Counted from the first letter of the stretch, positions 25,536 through 37,000 are shown. The stretch: DNA of 64,000 bases from Porcincola sp945869225 (GCF_052118625.1 NZ_JBQKGW010000001.1:1-64000), one strand, 5' to 3'. The notes: generated from the sequence alone by a model not told the origin. Numbers and translations: made by a program.

Positions 25536-26037
25536 ATGTTCAATACAGCGCTATTTTCGAGAGCCCGGTCATTTTTTGACTTCAAGATTACAAAACAGAC
25601 AGCGGAGGCGATTCAGCCTCGCATATCCGAAACAAACCACAGAGGGCTTTTGATCGCGGTGCGTATATCCTCCCTCTACTTCGTGATCCTTTTTGCCCTT
25701 TCGCTTTTTATACATGCTATATTTCCGTTCAGAAATCTGTATGTGGTCACGGGAATATTGGATCTTATTCTTTACTTTTTTGTTCAGGTTTGTTGCGCTC
25801 CTTCCGGATGTAGAGGAAGGAGAGGTTCAGCAAAAGCTCGCCAGAGCACAGAAGGTGCTTCGTGAGCGGGGCTACGAGATCTCTGCCGGGGAGGCATCCG
25901 CGCAGAAGGAAGACCTTGATCTGGCTGCGCTCATCCGCCTGTCTGAGCAGGCAATGTATCGGCAGAAGAGAATGTTTTACTGCGGGAAAGAGTACGACAG
26001 AAGAGCGGAAAACCGAAACGCTGAGGAGGCCGGCTGA
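25536..26037 (+). pseudogene. Internally deleted membrane GGDEF gene
   Basis: An ATG at 25,536 with AAAGAGG upstream starts a membrane protein. About 95 residues follow, with two hydrophobic helices (SSLYFVILFALSLFIHAIF and a second). After about 25,790 the homology moves to another frame, which encodes only the end of a GGDEF domain (YEISAGEAS, then LIRLSEQAMYRQKRMFY) and stops at 26,035-26,037. The core of the cyclase, including the active site, is deleted and the parts are out of frame. The stop overlaps the next gene's start as TGATG, so the transcript may still serve that gene. Confidence 0.75.
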
Positions 26038-29000
26038 TGGAAGCGCTGCATATAGACCGTGAGGAACTTCACCGGAGCTATGATCTGTTGAACGTGGGCA
26101 TCTGTCTTGTGAAGGCAGATATAGAGGGAACCATCTTATTTGCCAATCAGGGGCTGATCTCGATGTATGACTGTGCATCGGAGGAGGCCTTTCTTTCATA
26201 CACGTCGGGCCTGTTCAGCGGTATGTATACGGGAGATACGATCCTGCTTTCTCATCAAACAGAGGTTTTTCACTTTCGTTTTTTCACAGCAAAACGGCAT
26301 ATGCGCACGGCAGATGTCCGCATGAAACAGGTACTGGTGGACGATGAAGTGTGCTATCTGCTGGAAGTGGAGAATCAGCGTCTGATGCAGAGCGATCTGG
26401 CGGAAGACCACCTGACAGGGTTCCCATGCGCGCAGGATTTCTATCAGCGGGCGCTGAAGACCGCCATGGAACGGATGAAAGCCGGGACATTTGAAGAGTT
26501 GTGTCCGGTATGCTTTAATATAGCCAATTTTCGCGGGTTCAATCGAGAAAATGGGGTGAATGCAGGCGATCGCTGTATCGCTTATACCGGCACGGTACTG
26601 CGGCGGATCTTCCCGGATGGATTCTTTACCCGGACGGCGGCGGACCATTTCCTGGGGCTTGTGAACCGGAAGGATATTCGTGAGAAGCTCGATCACGCCT
26701 GTTCGTTGATGAATCTGTATCTGGGGCGGCGCAGTTATACCTTGAAAGCCGGCGTTGTGATGTTTGAACATGCGGTGGATGAGGAGACGGTGCAGCATTC
26801 CTTCGACATGGCACAGATTGCCTGCGACAATGTGAAGAATGACGGCGAACATTCCTACGCGATCTTCACACAGCAGATGGAAGAGCAGCTGGAGATGCGG
26901 CGGTATATCCTGGATCACATCGATCAGGCGCTGGAAGAGGGATATATCAAGATTTATTATCAGCCGGTGGTGCGGGCTTTGTCGAATAAAGTGAGTTCAT
27001 GTGAAGCACTATCGCGGTGGGAAGATCCGAAGAAGGGCATGATTCCTCCGGGCGTTTTTGTGCCGGTGCTGGAGAGTGCGCGGAAAATCGGACGGCTGGA
27101 TCAGTACATGATTGAGCATGTGGTAAGGTATCAGCATGCGATTCTGGAGAGCGGCAGGCGGGCCGTGCCGGTTTCGCTGAATCTGTCGCAGCTGGACTTT
27201 GACCTGATTCAGCCGCTGAAGTGTCTCAACGAAATGACAGATCGGTATCATGTTCCGCATTCCTATCTTCATGTAGAAATTACTGAAAAGGTGCTGGCGG
27301 AGAATCAGGACCGGATGGTGCGCATGATTGAGAACTTTCATGCGGATGGATATGAGGTATGGCTGGATGATTTCGGCTCAGGGTATTCAAGTCTGAAGTC
27401 GTTGAGCCGTTTTTCGTTTGATTTGATCAAGCTAGATCTGGGATTTTTTAAGGATTTTGCTGCACAGAACCAGGAGGTCGCGGCCAGCATTGTGCTGATG
27501 GCGAAGCGGCTTGGCATGCATACGCTTGCGGAAGGGGTTGAGAATCAGGAACAGATTGATTATCTGAAACGGATTGGGTGTGAGCGGTTTCAGGGATTTT
27601 TCTATGGCAGGCCTTTGCCGGGCTATGCAATCCGGAACGAATTGAATCAGGCCGGACTAGAGCTGGAGAGCGGTCTGGAGTCTTCGATCTATAACAAGGC
27701 CGGACTGGTGGATCTGCTGTCGGAGGACCCTGCGTGTTTATTCCTGATGGAGAATGGAACGGCCCGGCTGCTTGCGTACAGTGAGACCCTGAAGCGGGAA
27801 GTCATGGATATGGGGATTGCGGCGGCTCTGGATACAGTCCGGGAGATGTCGACCCAAAAGACACTGAAGCACCGGCATTTTGTACGGTTTCTGGAAGGAG
27901 TGTTTGACCACGGCCAGGGGACGGAGACGTTTAATGAGAACGGAGCGGTTATGCGTCTGCAGGCCTCCTTTGTCGCCGGCGTTCGTGATTTCTGGGTTGG
28001 CAAGGTGCATCTGACGAACATCAGTACAGATGAGATATCGATCCAACGGCAGGATGTTTTGATGCGCAGTGCGTTGCTGCTGTTTGATGGGGTTTATCGC
28101 CTGGATCTTGAAAAGGATCAGATTGAGGTGGCGGCCTGTGTCCATTCACAGGTGAAGCTGGGAACGGTGTATCATGGAATTCGTCAGTCTTTTTTGACAT
28201 ACTGCCATGATATGGTACATACACTTGATCAGCAGCGTTTTCTGGATTATATTGACACGGATCATCTGCTGGGTGAGGCGGAGCGCTCGGAATATGGGTA
28301 TGTACAGGAACTGTTTCGGATCAGGCGGGATGACGGAGTATTTCGCTGGACGCTGTTTATAGCGGTTCCGGTAAAGACAGACGGGCATTCGGGGCTGCTT
28401 CTGTATGAAAGGCAGTCGGTGTTTGAAAAACACAGAGATCGACGTGCGATTCTGGAATCATATGCTACATCGCTGGAACCGCATCTGTTCCGGATGCGGG
28501 ATCAGGATGAGCAAAATGCGAAGGCATCGAGTGTGCTTCGGGCGTTTTTCAGATGTGCCGGGATTCCGATGTTCTGGAAAGATGTAAGAGGAAGATATGC
28601 CGGCCTCAATGATGAGCTTCTGACCTGGTTTGGCAGGGAGACGAAGGAAGAGGTCCTGGGCCGTACGCCGCAGGAGCTCGGTGCTCTGATTGATGCGGAG
28701 GAATTTCATCAGGTGCAGAAGCGTGTGCTTGAGCGTGGCGAGACCGTGTACTATAGTCCCGTGCTGGCGGCTGGCGGAACTTCCCGGATGATGCCGGTGA
28801 CGGTGTTCCCCTGGTATGACGGCAACCAGATCGGGGGAACCGCCGGCTTTATACATGTCTGGGAGAAAGAAAAGAGAGATTTGTTTGCAAAAGACGTCGT
28901 TACGGGGCTTCTGGGCGTTTCAGGAGCTTACATGGCCGGCCATGCTTATGACGCAGCCTATCGCAGCGGTGCACAGGAATATGAAGTATTGTATCTGGCA

Positions 29001-30728
29001 CTTCATGATGCGGCACATGTAAGCCGGATGTATGGGACAGATTTCTTTAACCGGGTGGTGCGCGCCATAGCGGACCGCATCCGGGCATCCAGTCTGCCGG
29101 AGGGGGCAACAGCGGCGCATCTGCTGGGCTGCCGTTTTATCCTGATTGGCAGGCAGGCATATGGACAGATGCTGTTTGACGCCGCCCGGCAGGTGCAGCA
29201 GGATGTCCAGCGCATGGATGAGCTTGACGGAGTAGCCTGTCATCTGACGCTGGATCTCAGTCTGGCGTACGGCTCAGAGGCGACAGGATTTGGTTCGCTG
29301 CTGAGATTGCTGGAGGAAAGAAGTTCGAAGGAAAGCATCGCTGTCGATGAGATAAAGGAGCTTGAGGATCTGAGACGCTGTCTGACGCTTTCTCCCACTC
29401 TTCTGGATTCGTCACCGGAGCGGATCATGATCGTGGATACGGAGAATCATGATCTGCTGTTCATCAACAAGACGCTGAAGCGTGATCTACATCTGCTGGA
29501 GGATTCCAGCTTCGAGGGCAGGAAGTGCTATGCGATGCTGCAGGGGCGGGATACCCCTTGTGATTTCTGTCCGAACAGTACCCTGCCGTCAGATCGGTTT
29601 GTGAACCGGCTGGAGAAGTTTCTGGTCAATGGGGAGACATACAATACCAGAGAAGTGTTGATCCGCTGGCAGGGGCGGGCGGCACGGCTGACTATGGGGA
29701 CACCGGTATCGGACAACATTGGCGAGGCGAGGCTGAATGATCTGCTCAATGATGAGATCTGGTCCAATCAGGTCATCACGACGGGGATGGCGGAGAAGGA
29801 TCCGGATGTCGGTATTGCCAAGTCGGTGAATCAGATCGGCTGGAGCCTTCAGTCGGAGCGGCTGCTGATCTTTGAAGAGCGGGATGACGGGACGATCTGC
29901 TGTACGTACGAGTGGTGCTCCCGGGGACAGATGCCTGTGAAGCAGGAGCTGCAGAGCGTGTTGCTGTCGAAGCTGACACCGCTGTACAGGCTGCTTCAGG
30001 ATAATAAAATCGTGACAATTGAGGATTATGCGAAACACTGCCGTCAGAATCCGGATTTCTGGCTCCCGCTGGAAGGGATCCGGAATTTCATATCAGGTCA
30101 TCTGATGATATCAGGCCGTTCGATTGGGTTTTCACTGGTTGTGAATGTCAATGATGAGGCTTTTCATCGGGTTGGCTATGTCCTGTATACGCTGACGGAC
30201 TTTATCTCGGTGATGATTCAGAACCGTGACAATCTTGCAGCGGTGGTCGCGCGCAGTGAGCAGGACCCGATGACGGGGCTGGGCAATCGTGCAGGGCTTA
30301 CAGCTTATATCAAAGCGCGGCAGCCGGCGGAAAAGGTGACCCTGATCATGGGCGATGTCAATGGTCTCAAGGAAACGAATGATACGAAGGGACATCTGGC
30401 GGGCGACGCACTTCTGTGCCGGATTGCCGATGTGCTGGTGAAGAATGCAGATCAAGAACATGTATTTCGGATGGGCGGAGATGAGTTTCTGGTGATCCGG
30501 GAAGGCATGGATGAAACAGGGGCGCGGCAGCTGATTCAGAATATCAAGGATATGTGTCACAGTCAGGAGATGAGTATCTCTTTGGGCTATGCGGTGCATC
30601 AGGGAAGTCTGGATGATATTGATGAGGTGTTGAAGATTGCGGATAAGTCGATGTATGAGGACAAAGGCCGCCATTATCATCGCCGTTGGAGTGACCGGCA
30701 TCATGAGCAATCGAGTGAAGCGTTCTAA
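26037..30728 (+). CDS. 1,563-residue PAS/GGDEF/EAL signalling protein, paralogue of the 16,201 gene
   Basis: GAGGAGG precedes the ATG, which overlaps the upstream pseudogene stop. The architecture matches the 16,201 protein: PAS (about 12-120); inactive GGDEF (TAADHF at about 200); an EAL domain with CEALSRW (322), LNLSQ, EITE, DDFGSG (444), LIKLD and AEGVEN; PAS-like segments; a PAS (about 840-960); a second inactive GGDEF; a cysteine PAS with GRKCYAML and PCDFCPN (about 1,164-1,178); a GAF-like domain; and an intact RMGGDEF (about 1,480) without I-site. The EAL residues are complete, so both phosphodiesterase and cyclase activities are possible. The two proteins diverge throughout, so the duplication is old. 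Confidence 0.88.
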   Translation: MEALHIDREELHRSYDLLNVGICLVKADIEGTILFANQGLISMYDCASEEAFLSYTSGLFSGMYTGDTILLSHQTEVFHFRFFTAKRHMRTADVRMKQVLVDDEVCYLLEVENQRLMQSDLAEDHLTGFPCAQDFYQRALKTAMERMKAGTFEELCPVCFNIANFRGFNRENGVNAGDRCIAYTGTVLRRIFPDGFFTRTAADHFLGLVNRKDIREKLDHACSLMNLYLGRRSYTLKAGVVMFEHAVDEETVQHSFDMAQIACDNVKNDGEHSYAIFTQQMEEQLEMRRYILDHIDQALEEGYIKIYYQPVVRALSNKVSSCEALSRWEDPKKGMIPPGVFVPVLESARKIGRLDQYMIEHVVRYQHAILESGRRAVPVSLNLSQLDFDLIQPLKCLNEMTDRYHVPHSYLHVEITEKVLAENQDRMVRMIENFHADGYEVWLDDFGSGYSSLKSLSRFSFDLIKLDLGFFKDFAAQNQEVAASIVLMAKRLGMHTLAEGVENQEQIDYLKRIGCERFQGFFYGRPLPGYAIRNELNQAGLELESGLESSIYNKAGLVDLLSEDPACLFLMENGTARLLAYSETLKREVMDMGIAAALDTVREMSTQKTLKHRHFVRFLEGVFDHGQGTETFNENGAVMRLQASFVAGVRDFWVGKVHLTNISTDEISIQRQDVLMRSALLLFDGVYRLDLEKDQIEVAACVHSQVKLGTVYHGIRQSFLTYCHDMVHTLDQQRFLDYIDTDHLLGEAERSEYGYVQELFRIRRDDGVFRWTLFIAVPVKTDGHSGLLLYERQSVFEKHRDRRAILESYATSLEPHLFRMRDQDEQNAKASSVLRAFFRCAGIPMFWKDVRGRYAGLNDELLTWFGRETKEEVLGRTPQELGALIDAEEFHQVQKRVLERGETVYYSPVLAAGGTSRMMPVTVFPWYDGNQIGGTAGFIHVWEKEKRDLFAKDVVTGLLGVSGAYMAGHAYDAAYRSGAQEYEVLYLALHDAAHVSRMYGTDFFNRVVRAIADRIRASSLPEGATAAHLLGCRFILIGRQAYGQMLFDAARQVQQDVQRMDELDGVACHLTLDLSLAYGSEATGFGSLLRLLEERSSKESIAVDEIKELEDLRRCLTLSPTLLDSSPERIMIVDTENHDLLFINKTLKRDLHLLEDSSFEGRKCYAMLQGRDTPCDFCPNSTLPSDRFVNRLEKFLVNGETYNTREVLIRWQGRAARLTMGTPVSDNIGEARLNDLLNDEIWSNQVITTGMAEKDPDVGIAKSVNQIGWSLQSERLLIFEERDDGTICCTYEWCSRGQMPVKQELQSVLLSKLTPLYRLLQDNKIVTIEDYAKHCRQNPDFWLPLEGIRNFISGHLMISGRSIGFSLVVNVNDEAFHRVGYVLYTLTDFISVMIQNRDNLAAVVARSEQDPMTGLGNRAGLTAYIKARQPAEKVTLIMGDVNGLKETNDTKGHLAGDALLCRIADVLVKNADQEHVFRMGGDEFLVIREGMDETGARQLIQNIKDMCHSQEMSISLGYAVHQGSLDDIDEVLKIADKSMYEDKGRHYHRRWSDRHHEQSSEAF

Positions 30729-31025
30729 GAGATAAAGCTCCCTGCCGGGCGGCAAAGCGTACAGAGTGTGCGAATATCGGGCAATGCCCAGTTACCGGTA
30801 CTTCCGAAAGTTTTTTGACACTGAGGATATATTATCAATTCATCTTTTTTGATTTAATCAAATACCGTCCATAGAGATCGAAGATTCATGTTCGTTCTAA
30901 AAATATTTGTTGATTGCGTTCAATATCATTATAATAATAGATGCGGAATTACAATGATATCTTCTATGCATCTCGTACAACTGGAATTATAGAATCTGAA
31001 CAGGTTGGAATGGAATTGAAATACT
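30729..31025. other. Intergenic with promoter and a small palindrome
   Basis: This region separates the 26,037 gene from the five-gene signalling operon. Besides the promoter at 30,907 it holds a perfect TTGATTTAATCAA dyad near 30,848, possibly a protein-binding site. No gene is seen. Confidence 0.45.
30907..30935 (+). promoter_or_regulatory. Sigma-A-type promoter for the five-gene c-di-GMP operon
   Basis: TTGTTG (30,907-30,912) and TATAAT (30,930-30,935) are separated by exactly 17 bp, 90 bases before the start codon at 31,026. It is the best promoter match in this gap. Confidence 0.6.
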
Positions 31026-34016
31026 ATGAGCAATAAATCATCCGGTGTTTATGTGATCGATGAAAACTATAACATCGTAAGCTGTAATCAGACGATTCTT
31101 GAGCTTTATCCGCAGTTGCAGAAGGGCAAAAAGTGTTACAAGTGTCTCATGAATCTTGACGCTCCCTGTCCGCCGTGTCCTGTGGCGAATCACATTAACG
31201 GACCGCAGACGTATATGGATCCGATCCGTGGAATCTATGAGACGGTTGATGCCGTGGAGATGGTTTTGGAAGATGGAAGCACCGGACATGCGCTTGTACT
31301 GAGTACCGTCGGAGAGAGTGAAACGGTATCTGTCAGTTTGCCGAAATCCCGCGCGGAGTTGAACCGCCTTCTGGAGCATGAATATTACGATTCTCTGACC
31401 GGCGGATATTCGCGGAAGGGGTTTATCCGTGAAACGGAGATGCTTTTTGACCGGGAAGATCCGTGTGACTTTGCGATGATCATATTTGATCTGCGGAATT
31501 TCAAGGCGATGAATGAGATTTTCGGCTTTGAATCCGGTGACCAGATCCTGTTGTATATTTTCGAAACCCTGAAAAACAGCTGGCTGAACCCTGCCGTTTC
31601 CGCAAGGCTTGAATCGGACTGGTTTATTTTCCTTGTACGGAAGAATGTACTGGACCTGAGCCGGCTGGAAGATCTTCTGAATCTTCAGTGGACGAATGGC
31701 TTTCGCAATGTTCATCTTCAACTTCGCTGTGGAATATATGCGATTGAGTCCTCCGGCGATTCTGTCACAAAGATGATAGACCGGACAATTCTCGCAAAGG
31801 ACGCTGCAGACCAGCGGGAGACCGGAAGCTTTGCGATATTCGATTCGAAGATGCAGACTTCATATGTAAACCGCGCCGGCATTCTGTCTTATTTTCAAAG
31901 CAGTATGCAGAAGAATGAACTGAAGGTGTATTTTCAGCCGGTGGTGCGCTGCTCCGACGGCAGGATCTGTTCTGCAGAGGCGCTGATTCGGTGGAAGCAT
32001 CCGGATATGGGGGTTATATCACCAGGCGATTTTATCCCTGCTCTTGAGAAATACGGACTGATTTCTCAGCTTGACCACTTTGTTCTGAAAAAGGTGTATG
32101 AGTTTCAGGAATCCATGCAGAAGGCCGGGCTGAAGTATGTGCCGGTTTCTATCAATCTGTCGCGGCAGGATTTCTATAATGACAAGATGATGGATGACAT
32201 CTTCAGTTTCGGACTCCGGAACATCCTGCCGAAGGGAATGATTCACTACGAGGTAACCGAAACCTCCGTAGCGGTTCTGAGGGAGAACTGTTCTTACTAT
32301 CTGTCACAGTTCCGTAAGAATGGATCCAGTATTCTGCTGGATGATTTCGGAACAGGATATTCTTCTCTCGGGATGATCGGAAACTTCCCGATTGATATCG
32401 TGAAAATTGACAAATCTTTTATCGACCAGATCGAAAGTCAGCCGGCGACACGCAGCATCATTCACGCGATCATCGATGTATGTCATGGGTTAGGCGTAAA
32501 GGTTGTCGCGGAGGGGACGGAAACAGAACAGCAGGTGGATTTTCTGCGCAGAAATAACTGTGATTATACCCAGGGTTATTATTTTTATCATCCGATGAGC
32601 GAGGAAGATTACCGAAACCTGATTGTTTCCTCACAGGAGACTTTGATTCCGGAAAGCAGGGCGGTGGAGATGCCTGCCGGATCAAAGACTGATCTCTATA
32701 ATCTTCTGGATCTGATCGACCATTCGGGCCAGTTCATTCAGGTGTGTCATCCGGAGGATTACTCTATGGTCTACGCGAACGAGATGACCCTGAACATTTC
32801 AGGACACCCGAATGAGCCGTACCAGGGGAAAAAGTGCTACGAGTATATGCTCGGACTGAATGCGCCCTGCGGTCACTGCCCGTTAAAGAAGATGGGGGAC
32901 AAAACAGAAAAGGAGATCGAAACGGATGACGGAGAGCATGTATTCCGGCTGAAGGCACGGATAGCCATGTGGAACGGCAAGAAAGTCTTTATAGAATACG
33001 GCAGAGATATTACGGACACGAAGCTCACTCAGAGCCGGTATACCGGTCAGATCCGCTCCATTCTTGAAGCGCTTCCGGACGGACAGGGCGTCTTCCATAT
33101 GGATCTGACGGCGGATAAATGGATCAGTTCCGGCGGGCATGCGCAGAATGCCCGGGATATTCAGAATATGGAGGATGTCGACAGTGTCATTCGAAGAATT
33201 GCATCCTTCGTGCCTGCTCCGGAAGGTCAGAAAGAATTTTTCCGGATTTTCTGCCGGGATGCACAGCTGAAGGCGTATCTGAATCATCAGCATCAGATCG
33301 TGCACGAAACCAAATCCTACTATGATGACAGATCGATCCGCTGGTCGAGGATTACCACCCATCTGATTGACAATCCTTCAAACGGACATGTGGAAAGCAT
33401 TCTCTACGGTGTGGATATATCCAGAGAGGCGAAGCACGTAGAAGAGCTGGAGATGGAGCGTCTGCATGGCAAACAGGAAAAGGAAATTCTTAAGAAGCAG
33501 GTCAAGGCTGCCATGGAGATGTACTCGAAAGCAGATCATGACAGACGCTACGATTTTCTGACCGGCATATACAGTCGGCTGACTCTATATGAATTTCTCA
33601 AGAAGGATGATACGGAACCGGCGAAGCAGATCTCGGCAGTGATGATGCTGGATCTGGACGATTTTAAGATGATCAATGACAAATACGGACATGCTGCCGG
33701 GGATCAGTGTCTGAGTGCGCTTGGCAGGACCTTGCTGAACTTCGGAGTGTCCAGAACCATTGATTTCTACCGCTTCGGAGGGGATGAATTCGTCGGTCTT
33801 GTGCGAAATCACGATGCGGATATCGCCACTCTGGTATCTGACCTGCTCAACGAGATACGAAAACTCCATGTCGTCTGCGGCGACGCAGATATACCGCTGA
33901 CCGCATGCATCGGAGTTACGAAGAACGGCATTAACTGTCAGGATATGATCAACCGGGCGGATCAGGCTATGTATCTTGCCAAACACAACGGGAAAAACCA
34001 GACCTATACGATATAG
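31026..34016 (+). CDS. Cysteine-PAS/GGDEF/EAL/GGDEF signalling protein
   Basis: The 996-residue protein begins directly with a PAS that carries C37, C40, C48 and C51 in GKKCYKC...APCPPCP. A GGDEF fold follows with ESDWF instead of GGDEF (about 200). The EAL domain has AEALIRW (318), INLSR, EVTET, DDFGTG (439), IVKID and AEGTET, then a second cysteine PAS (GKKCYEYM...APCGHCP, cysteines about 604, 615, 618), another PAS, and a C-terminal GGDEF with FGGDEFVGL (918). An RTID tetrad lies one residue too close to serve as a canonical I-site. No membrane helix is seen. The two cysteine PAS domains suggest redox, metal or iron-sulfur sensing, which is inference. It is the first gene of the operon. 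Confidence 0.87.
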   Translation: MSNKSSGVYVIDENYNIVSCNQTILELYPQLQKGKKCYKCLMNLDAPCPPCPVANHINGPQTYMDPIRGIYETVDAVEMVLEDGSTGHALVLSTVGESETVSVSLPKSRAELNRLLEHEYYDSLTGGYSRKGFIRETEMLFDREDPCDFAMIIFDLRNFKAMNEIFGFESGDQILLYIFETLKNSWLNPAVSARLESDWFIFLVRKNVLDLSRLEDLLNLQWTNGFRNVHLQLRCGIYAIESSGDSVTKMIDRTILAKDAADQRETGSFAIFDSKMQTSYVNRAGILSYFQSSMQKNELKVYFQPVVRCSDGRICSAEALIRWKHPDMGVISPGDFIPALEKYGLISQLDHFVLKKVYEFQESMQKAGLKYVPVSINLSRQDFYNDKMMDDIFSFGLRNILPKGMIHYEVTETSVAVLRENCSYYLSQFRKNGSSILLDDFGTGYSSLGMIGNFPIDIVKIDKSFIDQIESQPATRSIIHAIIDVCHGLGVKVVAEGTETEQQVDFLRRNNCDYTQGYYFYHPMSEEDYRNLIVSSQETLIPESRAVEMPAGSKTDLYNLLDLIDHSGQFIQVCHPEDYSMVYANEMTLNISGHPNEPYQGKKCYEYMLGLNAPCGHCPLKKMGDKTEKEIETDDGEHVFRLKARIAMWNGKKVFIEYGRDITDTKLTQSRYTGQIRSILEALPDGQGVFHMDLTADKWISSGGHAQNARDIQNMEDVDSVIRRIASFVPAPEGQKEFFRIFCRDAQLKAYLNHQHQIVHETKSYYDDRSIRWSRITTHLIDNPSNGHVESILYGVDISREAKHVEELEMERLHGKQEKEILKKQVKAAMEMYSKADHDRRYDFLTGIYSRLTLYEFLKKDDTEPAKQISAVMMLDLDDFKMINDKYGHAAGDQCLSALGRTLLNFGVSRTIDFYRFGGDEFVGLVRNHDADIATLVSDLLNEIRKLHVVCGDADIPLTACIGVTKNGINCQDMINRADQAMYLAKHNGKNQTYTI

Positions 34017-34074
34017 GATTGTGTCATCCCGGGATTCAATGAAAGAGGATCACTGGCAAAACAGGGAGCATACG

Positions 34075-37000
34075 ATGAAAGCCTTCTTAAAGAAGATAGT
34101 TCAGAACATTCGAACTTTTTTCCGGAGTGATGATTTGCGCGTTTCGAATTGGGATGAGACCATGCTTAGAGATTATTATGCCTATAATCTCAGGCGTTGC
34201 ATGATAGCTGCGGCGATGATCTGTACTATTTCCCTGACAGGTCTTCTGGGCAGCTATGCTCCCTTCTCGACAGGGGCTGTCATTCCCGTCGTAAGTGCAG
34301 CCCTTGTCTATCTGACCATCTTCACATGTAACCTCTTCTTTCTTCTCGTTTTTCACTATGTTCAAGTCCACTGTCAGATCATGGCCATGCGGCGCCTCAG
34401 AGGGTTTCTCGTTTGGTTCACCGGCATCGATATGTCCCTCGCGGCTCTCACTTTTTTTACGACCCAGCAGAAAAGCGGTTTCTTCTTTGAATATCTCCTG
34501 ATTACCGCCATCGTCTATCTGCTGCCAAATATGGGATCCTTCTCTCTGATTCGGAATATGACCATCAATATTCTGTCTGTCAGTGTCGTGCTGCTTTCTT
34601 CCAGTCATAAGATTGCCTGGCAGGATATTGTGGATTTATCGATCCTCCATATCATCTGTGCCATCATCAATCGTTTCAGGCGGCTCAGCTTTTACTCTAT
34701 GGAAAAGCAGAAGGCTTCCGACGAGAGGACAAAGGATCAGTTCTATCATGACAGCCGGACGGACGAACTGACCAGCCTGTCCAACCGAACTGCTCTGAAG
34801 TCAGATGTGGCTGAATTTCTCAATTCGCCCATCTCAGTTGCCCTTCTGGATCTGGATTTCTTCAAAACCTATAATGATACCTATGGTCATGAATACGGGG
34901 ACAATGTCCTTCAGCTGATCGGCGTCTACATCCGCGACATCTTCCATGGTCAAAACGATCATTGCTATCGATACGGCGGCGATGAATTTCTGATCATTAC
35001 AGAGAGCGAAGACCCGGTAACCTTCCGCAGCCGACTTGAAAAACTCCAGGAGCTCTGCGCCAGCAGTCAGGATGACATGGAGATTACCTGCTCGATCGGT
35101 TTCTGGTCGGACCTTCCTCAGTCCGAGGAGGATCTGAGAGAGATGATAAGAGATGCAGACCAGTATCTATATCAGGCGAAAAAAACGGGTCATGGACAGA
35201 TCGATGGGGGCAGCCGGCAGGGGCTTTTCAAAACAGGCGGTTTGGCGGAAATCTCCGCAAATACGGATTCCAGTCAAACCGGAAGAGATACGCTGACCGG
35301 TCTTATGGATATCCGTACGTTTCTGGAAACCATGCGCAGCTGGCGGATAAGGGAAAGAGATCTTTCGACCGGGGGAGAACTGGTGGTTCTCTACTTTGAT
35401 CTCATCAATTTTCGGATGATCAACTTGCTTTACGGTATGGCCTATGGCGATGATGTCCTTCGCAACATAGGCGGGTGTCTTAAGTCCTGCTTTGAAAACG
35501 ATCCGGTTTCCCACTGGGATGTTGATCATTTTGTCATCCTGACCAATACGCTGGATCTGGAAAAGCGGGTTGGGGATGCGGTCAAAAGGATAAAGAGTTT
35601 TCTGACCGGTAACGTGGAATGTGCTGTGGGTGCCTGTGTCTGGAATGACCATTCACTCAATGTGGAGACAGTCTGCAACCGGGCCAAAGCGGCAGCAGAT
35701 GAAAGCCGCAAGAAGATTGGTCTGCATTTCTCCTATTATTCAAAGGCAATCGGTGACGTCCTGCAGACGGCTGTCTATGTCGTGTCTCATATCGATGAAG
35801 CCATCAGCCGGGGATGGATTCTGGTCTATTATCAGCCGGTTGTCCGGGCTCTGACCGGGCAGATCTGTGGTATGGAAGCTTTGGCCCGCTGGAAAGATCT
35901 CAAAAGAGGGCTCCTTCCGCCCATCTCCTTTATCAAACCTCTGGAGGAAGCCCGGCTGATTTACAAACTGGATCTCTGTGTGATTCGCCAGGTGGTGGAA
36001 CAGATTGCAGACCGTTATCACAAGAATCAGCCGGAGATTCCGATTTCCATCAATCTTTCCCGGCTGGACTTTCTCTGCTGTGACATCTATCAGGAAATTG
36101 AAAATCTGGTCCGGGAATACAAGATTCCTCGAAGGATGCTTCATCTTGAAGTTACCGAAAGCATTATGATGTCAGATGAAGATGATACCCTGAAGGCCCT
36201 GCAGTCTTTCCGGGAAGCCGGTTATGAGATCTGGATGGATGATTTCGGAAGCGGCTATTCGACACTGAACCTTCTGAAGGATTATCAGTTTGACCTTCTA
36301 AAGATGGACATGGTCTTCCTCCGCAAGGATTCCGACCGTTCACATGAAGTCATTCGATCCATCATCGATATGGATAAGAGGCTGGGTATTCGAACCCTGG
36401 CAGAAGGTGTCGAAACAGAAGAACAGGCAGACTTTCTGAGAAAGTCCGGCTGCGAAAAGCTTCAGGGTTATTACTTCGCACCGCCCATGCCTTTTCAGGA
36501 GGCACTGGACAGATGCCTTTCCAGAGGCATCGGCGTGGAATCTGCCCAGCAGAAGATCTGCTATGATGCATTAAGCCGGATCAACTTTATGACCGATATT
36601 CCCATCTTAGTATGGGAAGTCGAAAATCATCAGGCAAGGATTCTTTTTGCCAATGACCCGGCTCTCCGCCAGATTCATCTGGATGGCTTTTCTGATCCAA
36701 AAGCCATGGCAGATTCCATCAATGACAGGAATAACATCGCCAGCCGGGAACTTGCCGAAGCCATCCGCCCCGTGCAGACGGTTGATGAATATGGCGATAT
36801 CACGACCTACTTTAATGGAATCAAACAGGTGATGCACTATCAGATGATCGGCAGCTTTGATGATACGCGTCTTTTCGTTACTAACATTTACAGTCCTTAT
36901 TCTGACAAAAAGGACGAAATCAGAGACCAGCTTCTGATGAGTATCTCCTACCTCTACCGCTATCTCTATTCGATCGATGCAGACCATATGACCCTTCGGA

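Noticed and set aside
30740..30800. A c-di-GMP (GEMM) riboswitch, prompted by a GGCAAAGC string after the 26 kb gene
   Set aside because: The flanking stems and the conserved core of GEMM-I are not present, and the position is not a leader with a matching start codon.
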